Assembly (NCBI GenBank): GCA_008508345.1
Contig: QNGE01001722.1
Span: 64,039-128,038, forward strand
From: Paragonimus westermani
Taxonomy: Eukaryota; Platyhelminthes; Trematoda; Plagiorchiida; Troglotrematidae
Reading direction: 5' to 3'
Length of the DNA stretch: 64,000 nucleotides
The notes under the pieces were generated by a model that was given only the letters and a program-made list of their open reading frames with translations, had not been told where the DNA came from and searched no databases. Shown piece after piece: positions 13,999 to 28,626 of the stretch. The position numbers and the translations under genes were made by a program. The stretch's first letter is position 1. Each line of letters opens with the position of its first letter.

Positions 13999-16900
13999 CG
14001 CAACAGTAGGCACAGTACCACAAACCATGAAGTGGACAAATGGCAAAGCGAATTGCCGTGCCCATTATACAGTAGGTTTCCTACTCAGCGCCACAGGTTA
14101 CCGTTCTCTATCATATCCGATAGTGTCTTTAGTCATCAATGTTCGAGATTCGTTGACCGCTAACCAAGTAAACGCAGTGAGTCAGCTGAGGTGAGCCTCA
14201 GCATTGGTTGTTTCGCGTCACTGAACCAACTAATTGTCTCACCATTAAACTGTCTTTTTCGGCTGACCTCAGGTTTCATTAGTAAGGCTGTTCCAATCAG
14301 GCAGTGATGTTGCGTGCGAGGAACGCCTCTAAATCAACGTAACCACAGTTCCCAGACAAATTGTTCCGCTTGTGTCGAGTTGTAATTCGTTTGTATCCAT
14401 GTCGTATGGATCTTCGATCTAACTTTGTGAACTTTGTGTGAAGGGACCGCCGCTTCCTCCTTCGCAAGCCCTCATTTTTATCATCTTCGATACATTGTTT
14501 AGTGTAGTTTTGTGGATTAATTCTGTAGGATTCCTTAGGTTTTGTCCTTCCTTTCTTGATTTAGATAAGATTTCGACCTGGAAACAGTTGCACTAGTTTG
14601 GATTGAACCAATCCACTTCGTCACTTTAAATGTGGTTTACAGAAGGTTGAGCGTTGTTGGTTGATTGTTTGGTTACGTTTTTATTTTAATTACGCATGCA
14701 GACACTGGAAGTGTTGGTTTATGATATGATTTAGAAGTATGTCGACATCATATTCTCCCCCTGATTTTGTTGTTTATTGATCGCCATTCTTGTTTTTGTG
14801 AACCAGATTGAAAAGTTTCTTCATCTTAGCACGTTTTCGATGCCCATTCATACTGTATATCATTTGAACGGATTTTGTCCTGCTATCACCTCAAGCCGTA
14901 CAGATAGCTCAGTCTTGTCATCATCTGTCTTATTCCCCCTCCCTATCTGTGTTCCGCTTTCTGACGTCTGTAGCGCTGGTCTCCCGAGTCTGTTACCACG
15001 CAAATAAACGATCTGCGTCAGGGTATTCGTGAGGCAATATTCGATTTCCGCAAGACCACGCGCACTAAGAGCGGAGAGGAATTTCTACCAGGCTTCTCGG
15101 ATCCCAACCTCCCGTTAACCAGTTTGATTAAACTGTATGCGAATTGCACTCTTCACGGACGTGCCGATATCAAGGAACCTGCAGCTCAGGCCCTGTGCGA
15201 ATGCATCTCCCACGCGAGCGGTGTTGCACTTCAGGGTTGCGTAGTCAAAGTGATCGGCCCTCTAATCCGATTGTTGGGCGAGCGTCAAACAAGTGTGGTG
15301 CGTATGGCTCTAGTGGAGTCACTCACTTCTTTGATCCACAAAGTGAGTTTGTTTGGAATTTTTTCATAACCCCCTCACTTCTCTTCCCGTTAGGCTGTTG
15401 TATGTCCCCACATGAGCCTTTGGGGACGAGGCTGTATGATCCGGTTACTTGTCTTCATCGTCGTTCAGTTGATTTTACGAGCGTTAGCTATCCTTTATAC
15501 GCTCTGTTTGTATCAACAAAGTGAGGGTTTTGTGACCATCATCCCTCTGTCACGTTTGCATAAATTTTTTATGCTTATGCCCTTGGAATACTTCTGTGAT
15601 TTTTTGCTATTATGCTAGGAACAAAGTATTGATACATCTTCATACACTGGCTCCAGTTTCCGACTTTCTGATGAAATTGTTTCAGACACCTCTGTGAAAT
15701 TTACAACCCAGTCTTTCTTCCTTGAAACGACTGTGCTTTCAATCAGTTATTTTCCAGAAATTTGTCAACCCGAAGCGCATCCAAATCGCTGTCCAATGCT
15801 ACTACTAAGTTTAACAATGTTGCTACTGTTAACTCAAATGGAATGTTTCTGTAAAGCCCCAGACTTTCCGTCAACGTGATTTTCAACCGAACATCGCATT
15901 GCTTCATTGGTCTCCCTATGTGTCGGCTTATCACCCGTTGCCGTCGAATGATCGCATGATTATTTCGCGCATACAAACAGTGAATACCTAATATAAGTTC
16001 GCGGATTTAGATTGTTTTAAACTAAACGCTACCCACATTTGATCGCAGCTTTCGCATTCAGTTAAGCCTTTCGACTAACACGCTTCGAAAGGAAGCACTA
16101 GACTCTAGTTTTGCTCTTACTAGAGCTCATCGGTAATGCCCATCCTCGTCCGGATCGAAATTTGCATTCCGGCTCTCATGCTTGTGAGATCAGCGTGTTA
16201 ACCACAATGTCAGTAACCTCACAGTAAGCATGACCGGTCACTTCGAATCGATGGTAACTAGGATTGGTCTGTTCAATCCAATCAATAACCCCGAGATCAT
16301 GACTTGCCAGTCAGATTAGAGGTAGTCTTTGTTGAACCAGCTCATCGTGTTTTGAACAACACTTAATGACAAACGCCTCAACATGTGAGATAATTGCAGA
16401 CTATGCTGCATCTGCCTGTTTCACATCCGATGAAACGATAGTTTCAAAAAAACGATAAAACCGGGTTGTCATGTTATCCCTCCTCCTAAGCTCACTCAAC
16501 TTCATGTTTAATCAAGATCGTCTTATGCAACTTCGCCCTAGTTTTTCTAAGGGTGGAGGTATTTATGTATTTGTTAAGTACAATCATTTTCTCACTTTCT
16601 CCATGCCCCCCTGTTCTTCCGCCGCGTCTTTTGAACCGTTTCGAGTTTTTATCCCCTTCTAGATCTCGCTAAATCAGTCTTGTTTTTAAGGCAGCTATTC
16701 CCATAAAATCATTTGGAAACAACTCAACAGATGACAGATTTGGGATGCTGGTATTTCCTGCATTCTCTTGTCAGCCGGGAAATTGTATTCTATGTTGTAT
16801 ACCGGTGCAAATAAAACGTTTTAAGTCTGGACGACGAACAGAAACTGAAGTGGTAAATAGTGTGGTAAAAGTTGATTCTAGCCAAAGCAAACCTGAAGTC

Positions 16901-19900
16901 CCTGTAAGTAGCTTTTATATTATCCTTTTTCCAAACGTTCTTACAGAGAAGATGGAATATGAGCATGTAAGTTGCTAGAAGTGGTATTCATGTTTGGCTC
17001 CATGGTAAAAAAAAAATTGCCTACACTGATTCGTAGGTTTGTGCTGGGTAGACAGAAACGTTTACTTACACGTTGCATGATTTATAACGGCAAAAGAAAC
17101 AGTAAAAAGGATTAAGTAAAAGAGACCTTGAACAAAGTGACACCAAACACGGGAGCACATCAAAGTGACATTTCGTTGGCGTTTCAATTCGGTGATCCGC
17201 GGGGCTGTGTTTAGAGGGTGGCCAGGAGATATGTAGCGCGGGTCATTTCTCATGCATGTGCCAGTCGTGGAGGAGTTTGAAATTCCTTATCGGTCCGACC
17301 ACGTACACAGAGTTGAGTTGTGTGCAGCAGTGTGGATAGGTCCTAACGCCAAAGAAGTTTTGTCTGCATTGCAGTCTGCTGGTTATATACTCCAGTTTTT
17401 CAGAATGACCTCTTAGGGGTTTATTTGCGTTTACCGTAGCGAGATCTACTGGTGGATAACCTGATGTGTGCAGATGTGCATGTGCGGATTGTTTCTCCTT
17501 CAAAGTGTGTGCTATGCATTGCGAATTGATCTATTTGAACAAGCATATATGGGTAAGAGGTTTTCCCGCGTCCCATACCTCTTCTAGTGGCTCGTTCCTA
17601 AATATCCTCAAGTTTTTTTAGACAAAGGCGGTTGGCGCACGCATGATACAGTCTTTCTGTCAAAGGGCGAGTGTTTGATTCGCTGTATCTGCGAAAGCTG
17701 GTTCATTCATGTAGAGTATGTTCACAGAGTATCCATTTTCGGACATCATCACCGAAGCGTTCGTGGAGTATGGTACGAACGCCCTATTAACAATGGTGAC
17801 TCTCACCGATGTTTTCGGACGGCCTTGTTGATTCAGATACGCCCCTTTAAAGATAACTCACTGCCGTGCCTTTTTGGCGAGTGATGGATTGAGATGTAGG
17901 CGGCAGTCTGTTGACGGCGTTTGGCTTGATTCCAGGGCATAATGACTTCCGGCTTTCTGGCCGATGCATAAAGAATAACTAACATCCCTGATTGGGAACA
18001 TTTTCTGATATGACAAAGAATCAGCGGCGGTCTTGTTGCGGATCTCTGACGGTGATTTGTGTGTCATTAGCTCTTCTAAGTCGGTTTGAATTTGTCACTG
18101 AACTGTGGAAATATTCTTTTTGAAACCCTAAAGTTAACCGTCTTGTTCTGACTGGTGAGACATTTATCGCTTCCAGTCGACTTGTTGGTGATTTTCTTCC
18201 TTCATTGTATTGCAGCCTCCTGATTGGTCATCTGCTTACGGCCAACCATATTCGCTTGCTGTTGGGTGTAGCATTGTTGCCGGGTTCTGTGATTATTTTG
18301 CCTTCACCATCCACATGATCAGTCGTTTTGTCTGCTCTTTACCGTTTTTGGTCAATTTAGGGGTTCTGAACCAGATGCACGTGATCATCGAGTGAACTGT
18401 TCGTGTAGTCATTACAGGACACAACAGTCTCTATAGAATTCACCTCACATCTTCAAAGTGCTTAGCGTTGCTTCCTGGTTAGGGCATTTCTACTCTCACG
18501 TTCTTGAAATGTTGAGCTGTGTCACATACTTCGGTTGCACTATCTCATCTGCTTGATGTATAAGCTGTTTCAAACATCAGCGATGATAACAGATGCACGT
18601 TACCTTTGCCGACCTGCTTCATGCCGCACATCAAAGTAACATCTGATTGTCGTTGAAAGGAAGAGCATATAATATACGTTTCTGGCTCTGTTCGGATACG
18701 TCACTTGTTCTCAACGAAAATATCAACAGATCTGTTGTGTCTGACCATCGTTTTTTTTCCAGCTAGCCTACGTTAACCGGGGGTTCACGTAAGCAACGCA
18801 GCTTTTCACCAGTGTGTATTTCGGAATGCGTGGTCAGTTGGTGAGATAATCACGTTGTACAACTGGGCATCTTCCATACCGGGTATTATTTGTTGGGACC
18901 TCGACTGATTGGGCAAAACTACCTGATGTTCGAAAAATGTGACTCTGACTGTTCTCTCCAGTGAAGTGTACAGGTGTAGTTCGCTCGGTTGAAGTCCCCG
19001 TGATCATCCAGATCGGTGTTTAAAAAGACCATCCAGTACGATAGTGCGTCGTAGTCATTGGCGTATGTGCATCTATAATAATTCTGGTTCTTCTCTTTAG
19101 TTTTTAACTCAATCTTTACTTTTGTTTGTTTTTTCCTCCGAGACATTCCACGTCATGCTGATACGTTGAATACCTTTTATCGGACCCTTGGAGTGCGTGT
19201 AGAAGATTTTGTGTGGATTATGACCATCGTTCAACTAGAGTTAAGGGTCACAGTGACCATTTGTCAGATTTCTAAGCTCACGGTCACGGTACATGATGTC
19301 TTTTCGGATGAGATTTTATATAGGGAGTTGTAATGCAATGATTCAGAAACTAATCCGGTTTTTCGATAAATGAAGCCGCAAAATACAGATTCATTGTCCA
19401 CGATGAGCATAAAAGACTAACCTGCTTGAAGAGACAGCGAATAGGAAACCTTGGGTTCGCTTCCGGCCGTGTGCTTTAAGATTATCATCTAACATTGGAA
19501 GGGTAATGAATCGTTTTTTAGCCCTTGTACGGGATTCGGCACTCACGTTCTCCGGTACAAATGTGCTGGATTTGTGATGGTGTATATTTGTCTGTACTTC
19601 GAACTGACGTTTTGTGATTTACCAGTATGGTATTTAATCGCCACAGGCAATCGAGGTTGGATGGCACGCCAGGTTGTATGCATCTTTTTTGCCGTTAAGA
19701 AGTTTGTTCACAGTAATCGAGATGAACTTGCAAAGACTAAGTATGCCATTATGTCTGTCACATCAGACAAACCAATGAGCTCTCCTGAATAGGTCATACA
19801 GTGTTTAAATGCCTACCTCAGAGCTGGCTGAGGCAGGCATCTTGTGTGTAACAATGTTCCTGTAAGTGCGTTTATTAACTATTCCAGCGGATGGGTACCA

Positions 19901-22900
19901 GTAGGCATATTTGTTTCGGTTGGAGTGTATACGAATAGTTATCACCGCTATTGTGACCAAATTGTTAAGATGCCATCAGCTTCTCAAATACAGCTACCGT
20001 ACAAAGAGTGGGCGGCAACGGATTTATCAGCTTGGTGTGTCTAAGATTGATGCCTCTTCCTGGCTTTTGAAGACGCTCTTGAGAGAAATCAAGATAGCCC
20101 AAATGCTTGTTTTCTTGCATGTTCTACGCAGCCGGTCGTCTTAACACAGCCACTGTCAAATAGATTGAATTGTTCAATACACACTTGTTGACATCTTCCC
20201 AGATGTAATGATTTCCTTACCCACAACACTTTCTCTACAATACCTGTCATTTCACGTGGATGGTTTTTCCCGTTTCTTTCTTTTAACTTGTCCTAGATTC
20301 CCGATAGTTTGATCTCACAGTTTTATCTGATGGATAACGGCTTGTGGGAGTTAATGTTCAAGAATTATCCCCAACGAGGTCAGAAGACCATGGGATTTGT
20401 GCCTTATATCATCCACATGAATAATGTCAACTAACTGTGAAGGCAATGGTGACCAGCTCGTTCCGACAGGTCTTGTAAATTTTTTCCAGGTCCACAGATT
20501 GAGTAGGACAAGATGAAATATGCGGTGCATCTTCAGTAAGGTGACGAGTGAGGTACGTATTACATTATACCCTCCTTAGCCCACCTCAAGCCTTATATGG
20601 AATCATGGCAACTAATCAGACATGTTTGGCTTAGATTTTCAGTTGGGTTCTCTTTTAGAGTCCTATAGGTCAAGAGTGGAGCCAGGTCACAGGTTGAGTT
20701 GGCTTGAATTTTATATGAGAAACACGTTTGGATTCTATTGTTTTTACGCTATACTCTTAAACCCGGCTCATCACTCCAACACCACAACCATGTAATGATC
20801 ATTCGGAAAAATGTCCTCATCCTGACGACGAAGACAAGTGAGATGTGCTCAGATTTCTGACCAATAAGTTATACGGTTGTCATTTATACTTACGGTTAAC
20901 AGCACATCAACCTAACTTAGGGATAACGGTCGAAAATAGTTCATCTTGTGGGCATAATATTGAAGGTTGAGTCTTTCTGCAGGTCACGTTTGAGGTTAAT
21001 TGAGGATTTAGAAGTAGTTGTTATACCATCGGTGAACGGGTGGTTTCCACCACTAATGGACCAGAACGTCATGTAATAACCACTGAGAGGTTAGCCTTGT
21101 CTCTGTCGCATCCACAATATCCACAGGTCTCATGATACGACGACTTCTGACGTACAATACGAACCAGATAAGAGAAAAACATGTAAGTTTCTGAACTGGT
21201 CGCGGGTTTATCGATCATATGTTCACCTTGCGACAGACACTTGGGCCTTGCCACTTCTCTTCTCAGCCAACGTCCGTTGTATATTTGGACCTAAAGTCCA
21301 TTTTCGATCCACTAACTCCGTGTGTTCTGGGGAAGAGCTGTTTCCATCTCAGAGGAATCCAAGTGAAGTATGGCACTTTATTGAAATCGTTGTATGTCCG
21401 TTCCGAGTGCAGAGTGCGCTTTTGTAAGCGACTATTTTTAACAATCTCTTTCACATTGTGTTCGGCAAAGTTGTCCGATCTTCACTACCCTTCAGTTGTA
21501 TGATAGACGTTATTCTGGAATGAGCACCCGGGGTTTTCGAGGGTCTCAGAGCTTCAATCTGGTAGTTAGCTAGCAGATTTTGAGTATACAGACGACGTTG
21601 CTTTATTTACGCCTCTCGCAGACAACTTGCGGACCATGCTACCCCGGTGGCTGGTCTGTATGACATGCACTTTGCATCTTTAAAGTGTAGTGTTGCTACT
21701 ATTAGATCGTCTCTATTAGTACGCTCTCAACCGTTTGATCCAAGACAGTAGGAAGAAAAACGTGGTGACACTGTTTATTGGAAAACGAGTCGTAATTAGC
21801 CTACATAGGCTCTAGGTGTATGAGGTGAAGCGATTACCGTACATGGTCGACAAGATGTAAAGCAAATCAGACAAGACGATCATATGTGGCGGCCAGAGGC
21901 AAAGTGAATTGGATGAGCCGGTCACATATGGTAGTCAGCGCGTTAGAACGAATCCCGTTGCGCGACTTCAGGAGAAAAACGTGAGAAAACCGTTCAGATA
22001 GTGTACAGTCGTTCGACCGCATGTTCACAACCTGATTGGCCGAGTGGAACCTTACCACCCGAAATTGAATCGACCGATCGATATGGCGTGATTTGTCTTG
22101 GCTGCTACATTAAGAGATACGGATCCAAACAACGACTAAGTTGCAGTTGCTGCATTCTTGGCTTTCGTTTGCAAGCTGTTCAACATTGTCGATTGGTTCA
22201 CCTGCCCGGACAATTTCTACCCGTCAGCCTGTAATGCTATTATTGACGAGATGTCCACGCAGGTAACGAAGTAAATAGTGCATTCGCCAGTCTTCGTCAT
22301 TTATGGTGTCTCGAAGACGTCCGATCGTCGATTAAAGACCGGATTTACAATGCGTGTTCCCACAGAGCTTTGCTTTGTGATTCAGAGCCGCTGTTCATTC
22401 ATGCCGAAGGCGCATCTTGACTGTCGATATCCGTAATAATTAATTCATCAAATGAGTTGACTGTATAATCACAGCGTTGGCTCGGATCACAGTTGCAATT
22501 AATGATGATTATGATAAGATTAAGACTATCGTACGAGCATGTTATACCGATAGCTACTTGTTTTCGATAGCAGTAAGTTTGTTTACCCTACCTTACTGTG
22601 TGTACTCTATCTTCTCCTCTCATAGCGACTTGGAAGTCACCGTTGGGGACAACCACACAAGTGGAACTAGAGGGGGCGTCTCATACGTTAGACCAGCAAC
22701 TATTTTTGGTCGTCTATTCATCCTGTACGCTAATCAATTTGTTTCGAGAGACGATATAATAAAGTTCTCGAATTGATTGATTGCGAAGATCACCGGTTTT
22801 CAATTAGAACCTTCACTGTTAGTATTTGGAATTGGGAAGTTTATTTGTTCTGTTCTGGTCACAAACCGTGCATTGCATCTCCGAGAGATGCTCTCCACAA

Positions 22901-25900
22901 TGTTGACGTATAACTCTCATATATTTTCAATCAAATACAAACACACACAAGCTTATTCTATTGTCTGGTTTTTTCTAAAGTAAAACTTACTATCCTTCCC
23001 AATCATTCTGTCGCTTTCAGTGTCCTAAATCAGCGAGGCCGTTTGTCATCCAACTGCAAACTACAATTTTGAAATGTCTTGGAGACCTACACAGACCAAT
23101 GCGTTTGCTGGGTGGTAAAGGTCTTGCTTCTCTGGTTGGTATCACCTCGAAGTTGGATCCGCTGTTGATAGATTTGGCCCAAATCCCCGCCCACTCTGTA
23201 CTTACCCATTGGCCTAACGAACCTTACCCTGGCATGACAAGACCGGAGAGCTCTGTGCCCAGTGCTGGAGCAGCCACAGCTTTGACGTCCACGGGTATCG
23301 CCACTTACCCGTGAGTGTTTCAGACTTGAATGGGTTAACTTATTCTATGCTCTGAGTACGCTTCACTTTAATCATTTGCCATCCTGTAACAGTTATCTAC
23401 TGTTCTCACTAATGATATTCCGTGTGGACAACATCACGGTTGCTGTTTAGGTCCCCATCTGCTTCTTATGGTTTTACTGAACTTTACGTACACCCTCCGT
23501 TTGCCATTTAACGATGAACACCAATCTAGTGAATATGATTTTCCGCTAAAACATCCACACTTTCTGTTTTATTACATATGGAGCCACGCAGTTCTGTCAC
23601 ACAGTCCAATTTTCATAGTCCTACAGCTTGCACCGATTACTTGATTCAATCTTCGCGTTCCCAGGTTTATGTCGAACCACGGTGCCAGCGGGCTAGTAAT
23701 CATATTCTGTATCAATCAGGTGATTGACCTCTTGTTGCTCAACCTGCCTCAACACCCTCGTGACCGATAGTCAGTCATCAAGACGTAAGGGATGATAACC
23801 GAGCTGCTTGTCCGCTTTACTCAGCTCTGATGAAATGAGTGACACGAAATGTGATTAGTTTCCTGCAAACGACAAGTGATCGGCGCATACATTAGTTATC
23901 ACGGTAGTCGGATTGCGCAATGGGCCTACCGAGAGTATTTTGGTAGATTTGTTACTCAACCGACGAGTGCATGCTACCTGCATTTTTCCTAGAATTTTGG
24001 CATATGGACGAGATTTTTATACCTTATGTGTATACATCCTCTGCCAGTACAGCGTTCACCGCGTTGGACATTATGCCTCGACAATATTAATGATTGGACC
24101 AAATTCCGGATTGATTAGCTGCCAATATGATCGCGGATCATGAAGACCCTCACTGTTCCACTGAGTATAACTTGTGGATGCCTCCTGCTAGGTTGTCAGT
24201 TATGGTACTCACATCGCGGGTTAGACAGAACATGACAATGGCTTTGCCCAAATGTTTTTTCAGGTCCTCCAACTCCTACTTACTCCAGCGTTTTTACTAG
24301 AATTCTTTAGTGCTCCATTTCACCGTTTCGATGAGCGACGTATTGGATCATCACGCCGTCTAATCAAGCCGAAGCTGTGTACGTATGTTTGTCGACGTAA
24401 TGTCGGTTGTTATTGATATTTTCTTTGTTGTTGCTCTAACAATCATCATACGAAACCTTTTCATGCGTTTGCAATTCTTTATATCTTTCCGTCTGTTTTT
24501 CAGAGAGACCAGTTTTTATGCTCTGCGTTTGTGCCTTATTGGATCTTTTGGAAAAGCGGGTATGCCAGCGTTGAAGTCTGTTTTGAACTCACTCTTGCCG
24601 ATGATGTACATTCAAGACGCTGGTCATTCTCAGCAGGATATCGTGGATGACGATGTTGATGATGAAGACGAGGAAGATGCAGCTTATTTCGTTGGAAGAA
24701 CCCAGAAATGTGTTCCACTGATTAATGCGGATTCTATTCGTCTCGTCGCCTCCTCGTGTATCGGTTGCGTCATCGCCTCTATCAATGCCGCGGTGTGTTC
24801 TCAATCTGAAGAGTTTAGAGCGTCTGTGGATCTCGCGATGCAACCCTCACGCATTCTGGAACAACGGCTATTCGAAAATGCTGTAAATAGCGCTCGTGAG
24901 TTCTACTTCCCTTTTGTTGTTCGCGTGTTCAAAATGGGGACAGATTTCAGATGATTTTGCTGTTGTCTCCTTCAGATTCAAGGTAAAGATTGGTTATGCC
25001 TTTTTTGCAAGTTCTTACTGGGTTGTGAATCGCGTGTGTGCCAATGGTTTTGTGTACACTGTCTTAAAAATTGACCCGTCCACGTACACCGTTGACCATG
25101 AATGGCAGTGTACTCTGCAATTCTCAGCCCTCATGGGACTGTTCTTTATACGATATCCGCTGCTTTAGCGCGGACTCCCTACACTCCTACGTGTCTCCGT
25201 AGACGGCATATCCACTTACTCGAAATGAATGAATACATTTGTTATCGCGTGTTTTTGTTCGCTTCACCCACATAGTTGTGATCGACAAGGACGCTTGGTT
25301 TGCAAATTTGCTTATCGCCAGACGTCCGCCACAAGGCCTATGAAAATACGCATCATGGAACACGCGCTACTTTGCACGGCTGGTAAGCCTCTGCATTCGT
25401 TGTCAGCAGTACAACATCGGCCTCCGTGAAAGCATACTATATATTGTATGTACACGTTTCCGATCTTTGCTTCCAGTTTCCGGTCCTCATGGCGTTGAGG
25501 GCTACCTTTAGATTCTGCGTGCAAGCCGTTCCTTTTGCTTCATGCCACACCATTCAGTGACGGCGTTGTGCATTGATCAACACCTTTAGTAAATTCAAAT
25601 CATTCATCTCGTTAGCATTTCATTTTCAACCCCCAAGCCTGAACACCATTGATTCGCATATCTTGCTAGTCTCATTAGGTTCGGCACTCTCATTGTCACA
25701 GTTGAACGCGTTCGACGATCAACTGAAAGGTGGAAACGAACTGATTCGTCTTGATTTCATCTGGAGAATTTGAACGGAAGGGTGTACCTTAATGACACGT
25801 ACACTCCAACATTACTGTCTGAGTTTGTCAACACCTGAGCTGCTGTTTGACCAATGGAAAGAGGTGTGTTAAACTTTCTTGATCAGTCCGTCGATAGTTC

Positions 25901-26614
25901 GAAGCATGAAAACACATTGCAAAACCATTCTCTCATAAAATTGTTCAACCAGAAATAATGTGTGATCCGGCCAACCAGAACAACCGCGTATGGACGCTCA
26001 CAATATTGTCCACACACACTGGCCTACCCAGTCATGTGATTTCGATTCTCCAAAGTGCCTTCCAGATCCCACCGATTAAGTGGGCTTCACAATCACACAT
26101 TCTATCATATCCAAATCAACGCCTGCGAAGGCGCAGCAACAGATTAAGCCATAACATCTTGTGAACCCTTCCAACAATACGCAACAATGTATCGGTACAG
26201 TATTATTCACTAAGCACGGGCCAACTCGATATGGTCATGCACGATAACGAAAACACTGACTTTCAGTGTAGACTTACGCCGATTGTACCGTTGATTTTGT
26301 CCATTCTTGTGTAGCGCTTGCGCTGTCGTGAGTCACATATGTAGTTGGTGTGACAGTCGATTAATCGGCTAGCTGTCGATATTCGGAAATGATCACCTAA
26401 GCAAAAATAAAGTGCTTTCCATGTCCCGTTTGTGATTTGAGCTCCGGGAATCACATACTTTCTTTGCTGCCTGATTGTTTGTAGTTGAAAAATAACAACA
26501 TCCGCCATCGCCTTTCTTCTTGAAAAGAGCGAACCAAGTTCGTCCGTTTTAGTTGAACAGTTACACGATCACCATAGTTACTCTTTTTCCTTTCATTCTG
26601 ACATTGTATATGTC

Positions 26615-26654
<40 letters not shown>

Positions 26655-26862
26655 ATTGATCAAAAAATAGGGTAGACACTGAGTGGTGAACGATTTATTG
26701 TGACGTTTCAAATCCACACTAGGATCCGTTATCAAACAAATATTTGTTTGATAACGGATCCCAGTGTGGATTTGAAACGTCACAATAAATCGTTCACCAC
26801 TAAGTGTCTACCCTATTTTTTTATTAATTCAAATATGCTACCTGAGCTGCAGACATTCTCGT

Positions 26863-26900
<38 letters not shown>

Positions 26901-28579
26901 CGTCAAAGCCAGTGTTACGTTGTTTCCTTTGCTGGCTGATTTGTGCATTTGTATATAACCAGATAGCATAATGAAACAACATATCAGCTGTGATTTCTCT
27001 TTAACCACATGCATGCATGAACTACATTTCATCCATGCATTACAGTCGCAAAAGATTGTGTTCTACTCGCTTACGAGGAGATAAGTGTAGTGTGATAGTA
27101 ATCTTGTCTGAGCTTAATTTACCTGACGAATAAAAACAGTCATCGAATTGTGCTTTGTTGGCGGTCGTTGCTGCGCTACCTTGCTTCTTACAGATGCTTT
27201 TTGACATCCTAGGTAACACGTGCGTATTCGTGAGACGTCTTAGCCAACGGATCGATGCATTACTTCACATTTATATTGTGTTGCCTTACATTGAGTGTGC
27301 CTCATTTAAGTCAACTACTAACTCACCTAACATGGTAGGGGAAAGCACTGCCTTACTAAACAATTCAGTCAATTGTACGGACACGCAGTTCGTTGCCTTT
27401 TTTTACATCGGTCTGTTTACACGAATGGCAAGGTACTCCCGGCTAGCCGAGAGTATCTCTGTGTATTCTGTCCATTTGCCACTCACGTTGTCTTTCAGTT
27501 ACTTCTCAATCCACTTCGGAGCCATTCAGTTTAGTATGTGGTTTTTCCAGACACTCATTGGACTTTTCGTCAAAGTCAGGCAGCTATATTACTGACTACA
27601 CTGAAATATGCACCCGATGCATTGATCAATGAAAAGAACCTTCAGTCCGGGCTGGCAGAGCGTCTGGAACGGTTCATTACTCAGACTTGCGCTCATGAAC
27701 AGGTTGGCCAATTGTTTTATCGGTTGCTTTTATGTTTATGTCAGTTTCAAGTAATTTGCTCCCCGTTGCATTCTTAATTGTTTACTAAACATTTTTGTAC
27801 TTTGTTTTCGTCATCTGGGGAGTGTTCACTGTTTTGACCGTTCCCTCTCTCACCAAAGTTGCCAACTTTTAACTCTCCGTTATAAACTTACCGGACCCTG
27901 ACGGCATATCTTTCTCGGTGATATGATGAATTAGGCCGGAAGGTGTAGAGGTTACACCGAGAGTGTTACAAATGTCAACCAGGTGAGTGAATAGAAACCT
28001 GTTGCACCAGTGCCTTCTATCCGATTGAGGATTAATGGCACGGTTCTTTAAAAAAAAAGTGATGTGCGCTCAGACCATCTGTCATCTAACTGCTGGAAGC
28101 CGTTAAGCTAAAGGATTCAGTGGAGAGCTGTAATCACTCTTTTCGTGTCGCTAGTTTAGCCTACATGCAAATTTGTCGTTTACGCTGTATCGGTTATTGC
28201 GCAGCGTAACGCAGATGGCCGTATGCAGTAGAGTAGGTGGGCAAATAATTTTCTGTCTCCCTCTGCATTGGCATTTCCAAGTCGAATTTTAAAGTTCATC
28301 CATCCCTAACCTCACACAGTTCTTATCGAACCTATGGAAGTTGGGCAATTAGCTCTTTCCGATAGTCAAAACTTCCTTTCCGTTTTCCACACGAACCAAA
28401 CATGCTAGCTCCTGTAGACACTTTGAGGATGCCACTTTCTGTGGACTATTTCAGTATCCAAGCTCTGAATCTAACAGAACAACATACTGTTCCTTCTCGT
28501 TCGTTAGGCGTATTAGAGGTTTCTGTTTGCTGCGTTTCGCAAACTGCATTTCAGCATAGCAGCCTAATAATTGAATATT

Positions 28580-28626
<47 letters not shown>

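Larger units (their letters stand above)
7637..14973 (+). other. GCN1 intron, 7.3 kb, hosting the RTE-like LINE
   Basis: This GT-AG intron contains the LINE at 9500-13340, a tRNA-like element at 13852-13931 and a TA tract at 13960-13997. The stretch 8750-9480 is GC-richer than its surroundings and may be LINE 3' flank or another old repeat, but I recognise nothing in it. It ends in a strong polypyrimidine tract and GTCTGTAG at 14973. Confidence 0.85.
15343..23020 (+). other. GCN1 intron, 7.7 kb
   Basis: This GT-AG intron contains a SINE copy (16014-16232), a possible cassette exon (16775-16903) and a decayed LINE (21110-22420). The stretches 17000-21100 and 22430-23020 showed no recognisable repeat, RNA or exon. 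One ORF there (22477-22776) has splice-like edges but incompatible phases. Confidence 0.8.
24896..27550 (+). other. GCN1 intron, 2.7 kb
   Basis: The intron contains the TA-flanked fold-back repeat at 26662-26821. The rest (24896-26600 and 26900-27550) shows no recognisable element. Confidence 0.85.

Noticed and set aside
22475..22572. Second cassette exon in the same GCN1 intron
   Set aside because: It has splice-like edges but is 98 nt with phases that do not fit the neighbouring phase-0 exons.
23826..23852. Hammerhead ribozyme-like core (CTGATGA ... GAAA)
   Set aside because: The segment between the two core motifs cannot form stem II and no matching cleavage-site helix was found.
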